The notes under the pieces were generated by a model. It ran no database searches. It was not told the DNA's origin and worked only from the letters and a program-made list of their open reading frames with translations. This document shows positions 34,117 through 43,166 of a stretch of DNA of 64,000 nucleotides, in pieces. The position numbers and the translations under genes were made by a program. Within the stretch, counting starts at the first letter, position 1. Each line of letters opens with the position of its first letter. The stretch comes from Pannonibacter sp. XCT-53 (GTDB taxonomy: Bacteria; Pseudomonadota; Alphaproteobacteria; Rhizobiales; Stappiaceae): NCBI RefSeq assembly GCF_009915765.1, contig NZ_JAABLQ010000002.1, positions 372,001-436,000 on the forward strand, given 5' to 3'.

Positions 34117-35553
34117 ATGACGGAGTTCAGGAATTTCATCGCTGGCAGCTGGAGCGAAGGTGCGAGCCAGTCGCCCAACATCAATCCGTCGGATACCCGC
34201 GATGTGATCGGCACGGCGGCCCGGGCCTCGCGCGCCGAGGCCGAGGCGGCGGTCGAGGCGGCGCATGCCGCAGCACCGCTGTGGGCGGCCTCCACACCGC
34301 AGCAGCGGTTTGATGTCCTGGACCGGATCGGCACCGAGATCCTGGAGCGGCGCGAGGAGCTGGGCCGGCTGCTGTCGCGCGAGGAGGGCAAGATCCTCGC
34401 CGAGGGCAGTGGCGAGGTGATGCGGGCCGGCCAGATCTTCAAGTTCTTTGCAGGCGAAGCATTGCGCCAGACCGGTGATGTCCTGGCGTCCGTCCGCCCC
34501 GGCGTGACGGTTGATGTGCGCCGCGAGCCGGTCGGCGTCGTCGCCCTGATCACGCCGTGGAACTTCCCCATCGCCATCCCCGCCTGGAAAATTGCGCCCG
34601 CGCTTGCCTATGGCAACACCGTGGTGCTGAAGCCGGCTGAACTCGTGCCGGGCTCGGCGCATGCGTTGGCCGAGATCATCTCCCGGTCTGGCCTGCCAGC
34701 CGGTGCGTTCAACCTGGTCGGCGGCAAGGGCTCGGACATCGGGCCGGTTCTGACCTCGCATCCGAAGGTCAAGGCAGTGTCCTTCACCGGCTCCGTTCCG
34801 ACCGGTCGGGGCATTGCGCGTGCCTGCGCCGAGAACCTCAAGAAGGTGCAGCTCGAAATGGGCGGCAAGAACCCGATGGTGGTTCTGGATGACGCCGATC
34901 TCGACATTGCGGTCGCCGCCTCGCTCAACGGCGCCTTCTTCTCCACGGGTCAGCGCTGCACCGCCTCCAGCCGCCTCATCGTCACCGAGGGCATCCACGA
35001 TCGCTTCGTCGCCAGGATGACCGAGGCGCTGAAGAAGCTGGTCGTCGGCGATGCGCTTGATCCGGCAACGCAGATCGGCCCCGTGGTCGACGAACGCCAG
35101 CTCGCCCAGGATCTCGACTATGTCGACATAGCGAGGGGTGAGGGCGGCAAGGTGGCCTTTGGCGGCGAGCGGCTCAACCGCGAGAAGCCCGGCTTCTACA
35201 TGGCGCCGGCGCTGATCACCGAGACGACGCCCGGCATGCGCATCAACCGGGAGGAAGTGTTCGGTCCGGTCGCCAGCGTGATCCGGGTCAAGGACTATGA
35301 CGAGGCGCTTGCGGTCGCCAATGACTGCGAGTTCGGCCTGTCGTCGGGCATCTGCACCACGTCCTTGAAATATGCGAGCGATTTCAAGGCGAAGGCGCAG
35401 GCCGGCATGGTCATGGTCAACCTGCCGACCGCGGGCGTCGACTATCACGTGCCGTTCGGCGGCACCAAGGGGTCGAGCTTCGGTCCGCGGGAACAGGGCC
35501 GCTATGCGGCCGAGTTCTACACCACGGTGAAGACCGCCTACACCCAGCCCTGA
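34117..35553 (+). CDS. Aldehyde dehydrogenase, predicted 2-oxoglutarate semialdehyde dehydrogenase
   Basis: 478 residues from the ATG at 34117. NAD-linked aldehyde dehydrogenase with the ITPWNFP motif (145-151), catalytic Glu247 in LEMGGKNP and Cys281 in GQRCTASS. In the hydroxyproline pathway it would oxidise 2-oxoglutarate (2,5-dioxovalerate) semialdehyde to 2-oxoglutarate, sending the carbon into the citric acid cycle. The placement between the deaminase and the FAD dehydrogenase supports this over other aldehydes. Confidence 0.9.
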   Translation: MTEFRNFIAGSWSEGASQSPNINPSDTRDVIGTAARASRAEAEAAVEAAHAAAPLWAASTPQQRFDVLDRIGTEILERREELGRLLSREEGKILAEGSGEVMRAGQIFKFFAGEALRQTGDVLASVRPGVTVDVRREPVGVVALITPWNFPIAIPAWKIAPALAYGNTVVLKPAELVPGSAHALAEIISRSGLPAGAFNLVGGKGSDIGPVLTSHPKVKAVSFTGSVPTGRGIARACAENLKKVQLEMGGKNPMVVLDDADLDIAVAASLNGAFFSTGQRCTASSRLIVTEGIHDRFVARMTEALKKLVVGDALDPATQIGPVVDERQLAQDLDYVDIARGEGGKVAFGGERLNREKPGFYMAPALITETTPGMRINREEVFGPVASVIRVKDYDEALAVANDCEFGLSSGICTTSLKYASDFKAKAQAGMVMVNLPTAGVDYHVPFGGTKGSSFGPREQGRYAAEFYTTVKTAYTQP

Positions 35554-35579
35554 ACGCGGAAACGGGAGGAGCCGCGATC

Positions 35580-36833
35580 ATGACCGCGGAGCATGTCGAA
35601 ACCGATGTCGTGATCGTGGGCGGCGGCATCATCGGCCTCTCGGCCGCCTTCCGTCTGGCGGAGGCCGGGCGGAAGGTCGTGCTGGTGGAGCGGGGCGAGC
35701 TTGCCAACGAGGCAAGCCGCGGCAATGCCGGGGCCTTCGCCTTTTCCGACATCCTGCCGCTGGCCTCGCCCGGCATCCTGTTCAAGGCGCCGAAATGGCT
35801 CCTCGATCCGCTGGGCCCGCTGGCGATCCCGCCGCGCGAGGCGCTCTACCTGCTGCCCTGGCTGCTGCGCTTCTTCCGCGCCAGCCTGCCGGACCGGGTG
35901 GAGGCCAGCGCGGCGGCGCAGGGCGCGCTCAACACGCTGGCGGCGCGGGAGTGCGACAGCCTCGTTGCGTCGGCCGGTCTGGGCGCCTTCGTGCGCGCCG
36001 ACGGGTCGCTGCAACTCTATGAAAGTGATGGCGAATTCCGCGCCTCCCTGGAAGGCTGGGCCTGGCGGGAGCGCTATGGCATCGCCTTCGAGCATCTCGA
36101 TCAGCGCGGGCTCGCCGAGCTGCAGCCCGGCCTGTCGCCGCAGTTCATCCGGGCAACCTTCGTACCTGGCTGGAAGACGGTGACCGATCCGCGCGACTAC
36201 GCGCTGGCGGTGGCCCGGGCAGCGGAAACGCTCGGCGTCGAGGTCCGTCGCGGCGAGGTCACCGCGATCATCGGCGGCGGTGACTTGCAACAGGTCCGGC
36301 TCACGGGCGGTGCGACCCTTTCCGCCCGCCACGTGGTGCTGGCGGCGGGGCCCTGGTCCCGGGGCCTTGCCGCCAGCCTTGGCGCGGACGTGCCGCTGAT
36401 CGCCGAGCGTGGGTACAACACGACCCTGCTGGCCGGGGCTTTCGATCTGAAGCGACAGCTGATTTTCGGCGGGCACGGCTTTGTGGTGACGCCGCTTGCA
36501 CAGGGCGTCCGCGTTGGCGGGGCCTCGGAACTGGCGCGGTTTTCCGCCCCCGTCAATTTCAGGCGCTCGCAACACATGCTGGCCAAGGCGGCGCGGTTCA
36601 TGCCGGGCCTCCGGACCGAAGGCGGCGTCGAGTGGATGGGGTCGCGCCCGTCGATGCCCGACAGCCTGCCGGTGATTGGCCGCAGTCCGCGGGCGCGCAA
36701 CGTCATCCTCGCCTTCGGGCACGGCCACCTCGGCCTCACCCAATCGGCCGCGACCGCGCGGCTTGTCACGGATCTGGTGCTCGAGCGCCAGCCGCCCATC
36801 GACCTCAGCCCGTTCCGGCCTGACCGGTTCTGA
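35580..36833 (+). CDS. FAD-dependent D-hydroxyproline dehydrogenase (DadA/LhpB type)
   Basis: 417 residues, ATG at 35580 after a GGGAGGAG site. The FAD-binding motif VVIVGGGIIGLSAAFRLAEA starts near residue 10, and the C-terminus has the GHGHLGLTQSAATARLV flavin-contact segment of D-amino acid dehydrogenases. In this context it should oxidise cis-4-hydroxy-D-proline, the product of the neighbouring epimerase, to the pyrroline carboxylate used by the DapA-family enzyme. It has no signal peptide and is probably membrane-peripheral, passing electrons to the respiratory chain. Confidence 0.88.
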   Translation: MTAEHVETDVVIVGGGIIGLSAAFRLAEAGRKVVLVERGELANEASRGNAGAFAFSDILPLASPGILFKAPKWLLDPLGPLAIPPREALYLLPWLLRFFRASLPDRVEASAAAQGALNTLAARECDSLVASAGLGAFVRADGSLQLYESDGEFRASLEGWAWRERYGIAFEHLDQRGLAELQPGLSPQFIRATFVPGWKTVTDPRDYALAVARAAETLGVEVRRGEVTAIIGGGDLQQVRLTGGATLSARHVVLAAGPWSRGLAASLGADVPLIAERGYNTTLLAGAFDLKRQLIFGGHGFVVTPLAQGVRVGGASELARFSAPVNFRRSQHMLAKAARFMPGLRTEGGVEWMGSRPSMPDSLPVIGRSPRARNVILAFGHGHLGLTQSAATARLVTDLVLERQPPIDLSPFRPDRF

Positions 36834-36849
36834 TCCTCTGGAGACTGCC

Positions 36850-37851
36850 ATGGCAGTGAGCACCTTTACCTGTATCGACGGACATACCTGCGGCAACCCG
36901 GTGCGTGTGGTGGCCGGCGGCGGACCGCTCCTCTCCGGCAAGACCATGCTGGAACGGCGGGCGCATTTCCTCGCCGAATTCGACTGGATCCGCACCGGAC
37001 TGATGTTCGAGCCGCGCGGTCATGACATGATGTCCGGCTCGATCCTCTACCCGCCGACGCGGGAGGATTGTGATGTCGGCATTCTCTTCATCGAGACATC
37101 CGGCTGCCTGCCGATGTGCGGCCATGGCACCATCGGCACCATCACGATTGCCATCGAAAATGGCCTGATCCGGCCAAGAACGCCGGGTGTCGTGCGGCTG
37201 GATACGCCGGCAGGGCTGGTGATTGCCGAGTACGAGCAGGTGGGCCGTTTCGTCGAGAAGGTGCGCCTGACCAACGTGCCGTCCTACCTCCACGCCACCG
37301 GCCTTACCGCCGAGGTGGAGGGGCTGGGCGAGGTGACGGTGGATGTCGCCTATGGCGGCAATTTCTACGCCATCGTCGAGCCGCAGGCGGTCTTCAGGGA
37401 CATGGGCGATTTCACGGCCGGCGAGCTGATCGGCTTCAGTCCGAAGCTCCGGGCGGCGCTCAATGCCAAGTATCAGTTCGTGCATCCGGAAAAGCCGGAC
37501 ATCAAGGGCCTGTCGCATATCCAGTGGACCGGCAAGCCGACGCAGCCGGAGGCCCATGCCCGCAATGCGGTGTTTTATGGTGACAAGGCGATCGACCGTT
37601 CCCCTTGTGGAACAGGCACGTCCGCCCGGATGGCGCATCTGTTCGGCAAGGGGCAGCTGAAGGTCGGCGACAGCTTCGTGCATGAGAGCATCATCGGCTC
37701 GATGTTCGAGGGCGGGGTTAGGCAAGCGGTCAAGGTGGGGAGCCATGACGGCATCATCCCGACCATCGCCGGCTGGGCCCGGGTGACGGGCTACAACACC
37801 ATCATGATCGACGACCGCGACCCCTATGCCCATGGTTTCGTTGTGGTTTGA
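36850..37851 (+). CDS. 4-hydroxyproline 2-epimerase (proline racemase superfamily, Cys/Cys)
   Basis: 333 residues from the ATG at 36850. Both catalytic cysteines are present: Cys90 in PMCGHGTIG and Cys252 in DRSPCGTGTSARMA. A Cys/Cys pair in this family means racemase/epimerase chemistry, and the hydroxyproline context indicates conversion of trans-4-hydroxy-L-proline to cis-4-hydroxy-D-proline, the first catabolic step after uptake. It follows the D-hydroxyproline dehydrogenase by 16 bases. Confidence 0.92.
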   Translation: MAVSTFTCIDGHTCGNPVRVVAGGGPLLSGKTMLERRAHFLAEFDWIRTGLMFEPRGHDMMSGSILYPPTREDCDVGILFIETSGCLPMCGHGTIGTITIAIENGLIRPRTPGVVRLDTPAGLVIAEYEQVGRFVEKVRLTNVPSYLHATGLTAEVEGLGEVTVDVAYGGNFYAIVEPQAVFRDMGDFTAGELIGFSPKLRAALNAKYQFVHPEKPDIKGLSHIQWTGKPTQPEAHARNAVFYGDKAIDRSPCGTGTSARMAHLFGKGQLKVGDSFVHESIIGSMFEGGVRQAVKVGSHDGIIPTIAGWARVTGYNTIMIDDRDPYAHGFVVV

Positions 37852-37878
37852 GGTCTCAAGATCGGGAGGGACTGACCC

Positions 37879-38982
37879 ATGCGCATCACCGCCATCCGGG
37901 CCTATCAGGTGGATCTGCCGCTGAAGGAAGGCCGCTATTCCTGGTCCAACGGCAACTATGTCGAGGTCTTTGACGCCACCGTCGTGGCCATCGACACCGA
38001 TGCCGGCATCACCGGCTATGCCGAGTGCTGCCCGCTCGGGTCGGCCTATCTGCCCTCCTATGCGAAGGGTGTCCGGGCGGGACTGGAGGAGCTGGCGCCG
38101 AAGCTGATCGGGCTCGACCCGACAGATCTGGCCACCTTCAACCGCGCGATGGACGCCAGTCTCAACGGTCATCCTTACGTGAAGGCGCCGCTCGACATTG
38201 CCTGCTGGGACATTCTGGGCAAGGTCGCGGGCATGCCGCTGGTGAAGCTTCTGGGCGGTGTGGCGCAGGAGAAAGTGCAGCTTTATCGCGCCATTTCGCA
38301 GCAGTCTGCCGACAAGATGGCGCAAAACATCGCCGGCTATCGCGCCGAGGGCTACACCAAGTTCCAGCTCAAGGTCGGCGGCGACGCCAACGACGACATT
38401 GCCCGCATCCGGGCTGCCCGGGCGATCCTGGAGCCGACCGATATCCTCGTTGCCGATGCCAACACCGGCTGGACCCGGCATGAGGCAACGCGGGTGGCGG
38501 CAAGCGTTGCCGATCTCGATGTCTACATCGAACAGCCCTGCCTCACCTACGAGGAATGCCTCTCCATCCGCCGGCGGACGGCACGGCCGTTCGTGCTGGA
38601 CGAGAATGTCACCGACGTGAACATGCTGGTCCGGGCGATTGGCGATGACGCGATGGACGTCATCAACCTGAAGATCTCGAAAGTCGGCGGGCTGACCAAG
38701 GCGCGGCAGATGCGGGACCTGTGCATCGCCCATGGCATCGCCATGACCATCGAGGACACCTGGGGCGGGGATATCGTGACGGCGGCAATCGCCCATCTCG
38801 CCCAGTCGACGCCGGAGGAGTTCTGTTTCTCGGCGACGGACTTCAACTCCTACGGCACCAAGCGAATTGCCCATGGGGCGCCGCAGCGGGTGAACGGGGC
38901 CATGACCGCACCGGCCGGACCGGGACTGGGCATCGAGCCGGACTTCGAGGCGCTGGGGGACCCGGTGCTGCGGTTCGCCTGA
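37879..38982 (+). CDS. Enolase-superfamily enzyme, predicted cis-3-hydroxy-L-proline dehydratase
   Basis: 367 residues, muconate-lactonising-enzyme subgroup. Metal ligands are Asp193 (VADANTG), Glu218 (YIEQPC) and Asp241/Glu242 (LDENVTD). Lys165 in KFQLKVGGD and Lys265 in LKISKVGG are the general acid/base candidates; the first Lys of the usual KxK motif is Gln163. From memory it matches closely the cis-3-hydroxy-L-proline dehydratase described from Labrenzia (start region [14 protein letters not shown]). The product would be delta-1-pyrroline-2-carboxylate. Hydroxyproline-betaine epimerase is a related alternative. Confidence 0.82.
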   Translation: MRITAIRAYQVDLPLKEGRYSWSNGNYVEVFDATVVAIDTDAGITGYAECCPLGSAYLPSYAKGVRAGLEELAPKLIGLDPTDLATFNRAMDASLNGHPYVKAPLDIACWDILGKVAGMPLVKLLGGVAQEKVQLYRAISQQSADKMAQNIAGYRAEGYTKFQLKVGGDANDDIARIRAARAILEPTDILVADANTGWTRHEATRVAASVADLDVYIEQPCLTYEECLSIRRRTARPFVLDENVTDVNMLVRAIGDDAMDVINLKISKVGGLTKARQMRDLCIAHGIAMTIEDTWGGDIVTAAIAHLAQSTPEEFCFSATDFNSYGTKRIAHGAPQRVNGAMTAPAGPGLGIEPDFEALGDPVLRFA

Positions 38983-38993
38983 GGAGCCTTGAG

Positions 38994-40028
38994 ATGCGGA
39001 CGAGCAAGATCATCCACGTGGTCACCTGCCATGCCGAAGGTGAGGTCGGGGACGTGATCGTCGGCGGCGTCGCGCCGCCGCCGGGGGAGACGATCTGGGA
39101 GCAGCGCGGCTTCATCGCCCGCGACGGGGCCTTGCGCAACTTCGTGCTGAACGAGCCGCGCGGCGGGGTGTTCCGGCATGTGAACCTGCTCGTCCCGCCG
39201 AAGGATCCGCGTGCGGCCATGGGCTGGATCATCATGGAGCCGGAGGACACGCCGCCCATGTCCGGATCCAACTCGATCTGCGTGGCAACCGTCCTGCTCG
39301 ACACCGGCATCGTGCCGATGCAGGAGCCGGAAACGCGCTTCGTGCTGGAAGCGCCGGGCGGACCGGTGGAGGTCCGGGCGGTCTGCCGCAATGGCAAGGC
39401 GGAGCGGATCTACGTGACCAACGTGCCATCCTTTGCCGGCAAATTATCCGTGCCGCTGGAGGTGGAAGGGCTCGGAACGCTCACCGTCGACACGGCCTAT
39501 GGCGGCGACAGTTTCGTCATCACCGACGCCCGCGCGCTCGGGTTCGAGATCGTGCCGGATGAGGCGCGCGACCTGGCGGAAACCGGCGTGCGCATCACCC
39601 GGGCGGCCAACGAACAGCTCGGCTTCACGCATCCGCTCAACCCCGACTGGAACCACATCTCGTTCTGTCAGCTCACCTTGCCGGTGGAGCGGCAGGGCGA
39701 CCGGCTGGTCGGGCGCAACACGGTGGCGATCCAGCCGGCCAAGCTCGACCGCTCGCCGACCGGCACCGGCTGCTCCGCCCGCATGGCGGTTCTGGCGGCA
39801 AGGGGCGAGATGCGGGCGGGCGATCATTTCACCGGCATCTCGGTGCTGGGCTCGACCTTCGACTGCCGCATCGCCGGGACGACGACCGTCGCGGGCCAGC
39901 CCGCGATCCTGCCGGAGATTTCCGGCCGTGGCTGGGTGACCGGCACGAGCCAGCTGATGCTCGACCCGGACGACCCCTGGCCGGCCGGCTACCGGCTGTC
40001 GGACACCTGGCCGAAGAAGCTGACTTGA
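38994..40028 (+). CDS. Proline racemase superfamily protein with Ser/Thr active-site pair
   Basis: 344 residues from the ATG at 38994 (GAGGAG upstream). Where its neighbour has two catalytic cysteines, this protein has Ser90 ([11 protein letters not shown]) and Thr256 ([14 protein letters not shown]). Loss of the second Cys to Thr is known in trans-3-hydroxy-L-proline dehydratases, so dehydration or one-base chemistry on a 3-hydroxyproline is likelier than racemisation. The Cys-to-Ser change at the first position makes even that uncertain. It is the last gene of the hydroxyproline group. No pyrroline-2-carboxylate reductase is seen here. Confidence 0.8.
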   Translation: MRTSKIIHVVTCHAEGEVGDVIVGGVAPPPGETIWEQRGFIARDGALRNFVLNEPRGGVFRHVNLLVPPKDPRAAMGWIIMEPEDTPPMSGSNSICVATVLLDTGIVPMQEPETRFVLEAPGGPVEVRAVCRNGKAERIYVTNVPSFAGKLSVPLEVEGLGTLTVDTAYGGDSFVITDARALGFEIVPDEARDLAETGVRITRAANEQLGFTHPLNPDWNHISFCQLTLPVERQGDRLVGRNTVAIQPAKLDRSPTGTGCSARMAVLAARGEMRAGDHFTGISVLGSTFDCRIAGTTTVAGQPAILPEISGRGWVTGTSQLMLDPDDPWPAGYRLSDTWPKKLT

Positions 40029-40048
40029 GTTGCGTAAATTTCGTAAAT

Positions 40049-40079
40049 CATGCAAAATACGTATGACGAAGTTTGCATG
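40049..40079 (+). promoter_or_regulatory. Palindrome at the antitoxin start, candidate autoregulatory operator
   Basis: Perfect 8-bp arms CATGCAAA (40049-40056) and TTTGCATG (40072-40079) flank a further palindrome, ATACGTAT (40057-40064). It overlaps or just precedes the start of the Phd/YefM-like gene, the usual place for antitoxin autoregulation. Confidence 0.55.
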
Positions 40080-40361
40080 GATCGACCAATGCGCAAGTTC
40101 AGCTTTTCAGACGTCAACCGGCAGCCGGGCGAAGTGCTGGATGCGGCGCTCGCAGCCCCTGTGACGCTGCAGAAGCGCGGTCGGGACCGGCTTGTGCTGC
40201 TGTCGGTCGCAGAATACGAACGGCTTCTTGCGGCAAGTGCCGCGACCCGATCCGGGACTGGGCGCACCGCGCACCGACTCGACACGGCGCCGCAGGAAGA
40301 TCTCGAGCTTCTGGAGCGCCAGCTTGCCGAGATCCTGGCCGACGCGCCGGACGATGACTGA
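40077..40361 (+). CDS. Orphan Phd/YefM-type antitoxin
   Basis: 94 residues if started at the ATG at 40077; ATGs at 40050 and 40089 are alternatives, and the upstream one falls inside the palindrome. MRKFSFSDVNRQPGEVLDAA and the following VTLQKRGRDRLVLLSVAEYERL are the DNA-binding N-domain of the prevent-host-death/YefM family. The C-terminal acidic tail would normally wrap a toxin. No RelE, Doc or YoeB-like toxin follows within the window, so it is an orphan or acts as a regulator. Confidence 0.8.
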   Translation: MDRPMRKFSFSDVNRQPGEVLDAALAAPVTLQKRGRDRLVLLSVAEYERLLAASAATRSGTGRTAHRLDTAPQEDLELLERQLAEILADAPDDD

Positions 40362-40464
40362 TGGAGCGGGCAGTACTAACGTCTGGAAAAATTTCCCAAG
40401 ACAAAACCCATAATTTTTCTTAAACTGTGTTTAATCGTATTTTCTTAGAGGTTGTCCTCTAATT

Positions 40465-41148
40465 ATGACTGATAAAAAATTTTTTCTAAAAGAGCACCGA
40501 AGGGCTCGGAGGATGACGCAAGCCGAACTCGCAGAGCTTGCGAACACGAATGTCAGTGAGATTTCCAAGCTGGAGCGCGGCGACCGACGTTTGACTGTTG
40601 ATTGGCTCGCCAGGTTGGGGACGGCGCTTGGCGTCTCGCCTCACGAATTGATGCTGCCCCCGAGCGAGATGGTGACATCTGGCGGGGTGCCTCTTGACCT
40701 GGCACCGCACAAGACAATGTTTCGCCGGCTTCCTGTGAAGGGCGAGGTAGCCGCAGGTTCATGGCTCGACTTTGATCCCCTTCGCTCTGAACCCACTGAT
40801 TGGCTTGATTTTATCCCTGACACTAAATTGTCTGCCGATCATGTATACGCACTCAAGGTGCGAGGCACTTCTCTCAACAAGATCGCGCCGGATGGCTCGG
40901 TCTTGGTCTGTTTGGATGCGGTAGGAGCTGGACTTGCGATCCGCGAGGGCGATTTGGTCATTGTAGCCCAGTCGCGTGAGGGCGGATTGCGCGAGGTCAC
41001 TGCGAAGAGAGTGAAGCGCGCAAATGGGCAATACGAACTCTGGCCTGAGAGCATAGACCCGAAATGGCAGGCGCCGATTTTTCTCAATGGGGAGGATGAG
41101 ACGGTGGCCGTGAAAGCCATTGTGAAGTACATTGTGATTTCACTGTAA
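40465..41148 (+). CDS. Phage-type repressor: XRE helix-turn-helix plus S24 peptidase domain
   Basis: 227 residues. The N-terminal XRE domain (about 8-62) has RRMTQAELAELANTNVSEIS; the C-terminal S24 (LexA/CI) domain has the nucleophile serine in KVRGTSLNKIAPDG and the lysine in VTAKRVKR, so self-cleavage looks possible. The gene and its flanks are clearly richer in A and T than the neighbours, with an AT-rich promoter region at 40400-40460, which indicates acquisition from a phage or mobile element. No other phage genes accompany it. Confidence 0.88.
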   Translation: MTDKKFFLKEHRRARRMTQAELAELANTNVSEISKLERGDRRLTVDWLARLGTALGVSPHELMLPPSEMVTSGGVPLDLAPHKTMFRRLPVKGEVAAGSWLDFDPLRSEPTDWLDFIPDTKLSADHVYALKVRGTSLNKIAPDGSVLVCLDAVGAGLAIREGDLVIVAQSREGGLREVTAKRVKRANGQYELWPESIDPKWQAPIFLNGEDETVAVKAIVKYIVISL

Positions 41149-41884
41149 ACCTCAATCAAACTAGAGAGTCGAAAACCTGCCGGGTAGCTAGTTTTTCTCT
41201 ATCCGGATTTTTTTGATATTTTGGAAAAATTTTTTCGAAAAAAGCGCGAAACGAGGCATTCATTTGAGCAACGGGAATGAATAGGATTTGGCGTTACGAT
41301 GCTCATCTGCAACAAGAGCATTGATGCAAATCGCATACTTTATGACGTGCTGCTTCGTTGCGCTCTTTGGCGTTTGCTGCCTCAAGATGAGCGCGGACGA
41401 GATTGTAGGCTTTCCAAGCTAGTTTCTCATTTTGGCGATTGCGACGATGTAATGGGTAATGCTCGGCCCATGAAGCGGATGCAGGTCGGCAGCGGCTGCG
41501 CGGTGCGTGACCATTTCCTGATCGCCGCGCCTACGCCTCCATCTGGCGCCGCGCCGCCGGCTACTGGGTCGCTTGCGAAGCGGACGGACAGGCGAAGGAC
41601 CTTTGACTTGCGGACGGGCGGATGCCGCTCGACGATCGCTGGCGTCCCGTCTACCGAGGCGCTGATGCCCCCCTCTGTCCGCTGCGCGGACATCTCCCCC
41701 TCAAGGGGGGAGAGGCGCGCTGGTAGCTGACGCTTGGAGGTGGTCCCGGATAACCTTGGCTCTCCGGTCCCGGGTCTTCGCTTCGCTCTCGCCCGGGAGG
41801 ACGAGCGAGAGGATCGAGCGCTGTTGGCGGTGGCCGTCGGGCCGGGCGTTGCGCTTGGCCGGCGAAACAGGCTAGGGTCTGGCC
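41149..41884. other. Intergenic region without a convincing gene
   Basis: The first 150 bases are AT-rich and include a weak terminator-like repeat (AAACTAG at 41158-41164, CTAGTTTTT at 41188-41196) and a perfect 14-bp palindrome of T6-CG-A6 (41230-41243). The rest returns to high GC. A short open frame at 41299-41730 has unbalanced composition and no recognisable family. A different frame near 41519-41605 reads DRRAYASIWRRAAGYWVACE before a stop, which may be the tail of a degraded gene. Confidence 0.5.
41676..41713. repeat. Compound palindromic repeat
   Basis: Two adjacent hairpins: TGTCCGC/GCGGACA (41676-41682 with 41686-41692) and TCTCCCCC/GGGGGAGA (41693-41700 with 41706-41713). The composition matches a widespread style of alphaproteobacterial intergenic repeat. 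It stands about 170 bases before the small Cys/His/Met-rich protein gene. Confidence 0.6.
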
Positions 41885-42346
41885 ATGGTCACTGCCGTCA
41901 AACAGGGCTCGATTGCGTTTCTGCTGGCCGCCGGTCTGGTGCTTGCGCTGGTCTGTCTGTCGTTTCAGGCCGGGCAGGCCGCGGGACCGGGAAGGCCCGC
42001 CGGGGATGGCCTTGCCCATGTCGGCATGGATCATCCCGGCCCCGGCATGCACCATGTCGGCATGCGCCATGTCGGCATGTACCAGGCAGACGGGGCGAAA
42101 GCGCCGACAAGCCTGAGCGCTGACGCGGCATTGCAGGCTTCCGCCAACCCTCCGTGCTGTCCGCCGGCGCAGATGGATGACCTCTGCGTCACCCTCTGCA
42201 TGATGGCTTCCAGCTTTCTTGCGCCGTCGTTTTTGGCCGCCGACGCGCCTGCCTCCTGTCAACTGGTCACCTGGCCGGCAGGCAACTCCGACGTGGCCGG
42301 CCTGGGCGCAGCCTGCGAACCGCCGCCCCCCAAATCTCTCGCCTGA
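41885..42346 (+). CDS. Small membrane or exported protein rich in His, Met and Cys
   Basis: 153 residues with an N-terminal hydrophobic segment (about 9-31). A repeated HVGM motif occurs (HVGMDHPG, HHVGMRHVGMYQ), produced by near-identical 12-base units at about 42018-42080. A cysteine cluster PCCPPAQMDDLCVTLCMM follows at about 96-113. The composition suggests copper or silver binding. No family name can be given with certainty. It lies 61 bases before the DUF305 gene and probably shares its transcript. Confidence 0.65.
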   Translation: MVTAVKQGSIAFLLAAGLVLALVCLSFQAGQAAGPGRPAGDGLAHVGMDHPGPGMHHVGMRHVGMYQADGAKAPTSLSADAALQASANPPCCPPAQMDDLCVTLCMMASSFLAPSFLAADAPASCQLVTWPAGNSDVAGLGAACEPPPPKSLA

Positions 42347-42407
42347 TCTTTGCTTGAGCCGTGGCCAGAGCCACGGAGTTTCTGCTCAATCCAAAAGGAT
42401 CATCGAG

Positions 42408-42812
42408 ATGATGAAGATTTATGCCGTGTCCGCCCTTGCCTTTGCGCTTGGTCTGGGTGCCTTGCCCGCGCTTGCCGACGGACCGGCGCCCGCGCAACCT
42501 GCCGTGCAGGACCACAGCGGGCATGGGATGCCGGCGGCCGGATCAGAAAGCGCCAGTGCGTCCACCAAGGCCTATCAGGCCATCAACGACGCGATGCACA
42601 GGGACATGTCCATCGCCTTCACGGGTGATGCGGATATCGACTTTGTGAAAGGCATGATCCCGCACCATCAGGGCGCGGTCGACATGGCCAAGGTGGTGCT
42701 GGCGCATGGCACGGATCCCAGGATCCGGGCGCTGGCCGAAGCCGTGGTGAAGGCGCAGGAAGAGGAAATCGCCTTCATGAAGGCCTGGCTGAAGGAAAAG
42801 GGTGCGGAGTGA
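42408..42812 (+). CDS. DUF305 protein, probable copper-binding periplasmic protein
   Basis: 134 residues from the first of two ATG codons at 42408, with AAAGGA upstream. The signal peptide ends near PALADG. The mature part has DHSGHGMP and the family core DIDFVKGMIPHHQGAVDMAK, whose paired histidines are thought to bind metal. DUF305 proteins are common in copper-resistance clusters. Followed by 650 non-coding bases holding two repeat elements. Confidence 0.9.
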   Translation: MMKIYAVSALAFALGLGALPALADGPAPAQPAVQDHSGHGMPAAGSESASASTKAYQAINDAMHRDMSIAFTGDADIDFVKGMIPHHQGAVDMAKVVLAHGTDPRIRALAEAVVKAQEEEIAFMKAWLKEKGAE

Positions 42813-42895
42813 TCCGGGCCTGACAGCACCCGGGGTCCCGGCATCCGGTCGGGGCCTCGGAACTGGTGCCTGTCGTCAGCGCCGCGCCGCTTGAT

Positions 42896-43076
42896 GTCAC
42901 CCCGGCCGAGCGGAGCGAGAGCCTGGGGCTGGTTGCTTGCGGAGCCGTGACGGGGACCGAGGCGGTGCCTCGGGCGAGGCTTGCTGATGCGCAAGTCTGC
43001 GGGAGCGTTTGGATCACGTTTGTCGCTCTGGCCGCGAGGAGGCCCCGGGTTTCTGTTGCGCTGCGCCCGGGGTGAC
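42896..43076. repeat. Inverted-repeat element, copy 1 (181 bp)
   Basis: Begins GTCACCCCGGCCGAGC and ends with its inverse (CTGCGCCCGGGGTGAC), giving terminal inverted repeats of about 30 bases that could fold into one long hairpin. The 17 bases before it also match copy 2. It has no coding capacity. Features are those of a small non-autonomous repeat element or a large palindromic terminator-like unit. Confidence 0.75.
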
Positions 43077-43166
43077 CTCGGTTGGGAAGGCGCCGCGGGG
43101 GCCGCTGTGACAGAATGATCCGGACCCGAGTTGGCGCGGGTCGAACTCATCGCCGCGCCACTTGAT

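Noticed and set aside
41299..41730. 143-codon plus-strand open frame in the gap after the S24 repressor
   Set aside because: No recognisable family, mixed composition, and its 3' end runs through a palindromic repeat. Treated as non-coding, possibly with a gene remnant.
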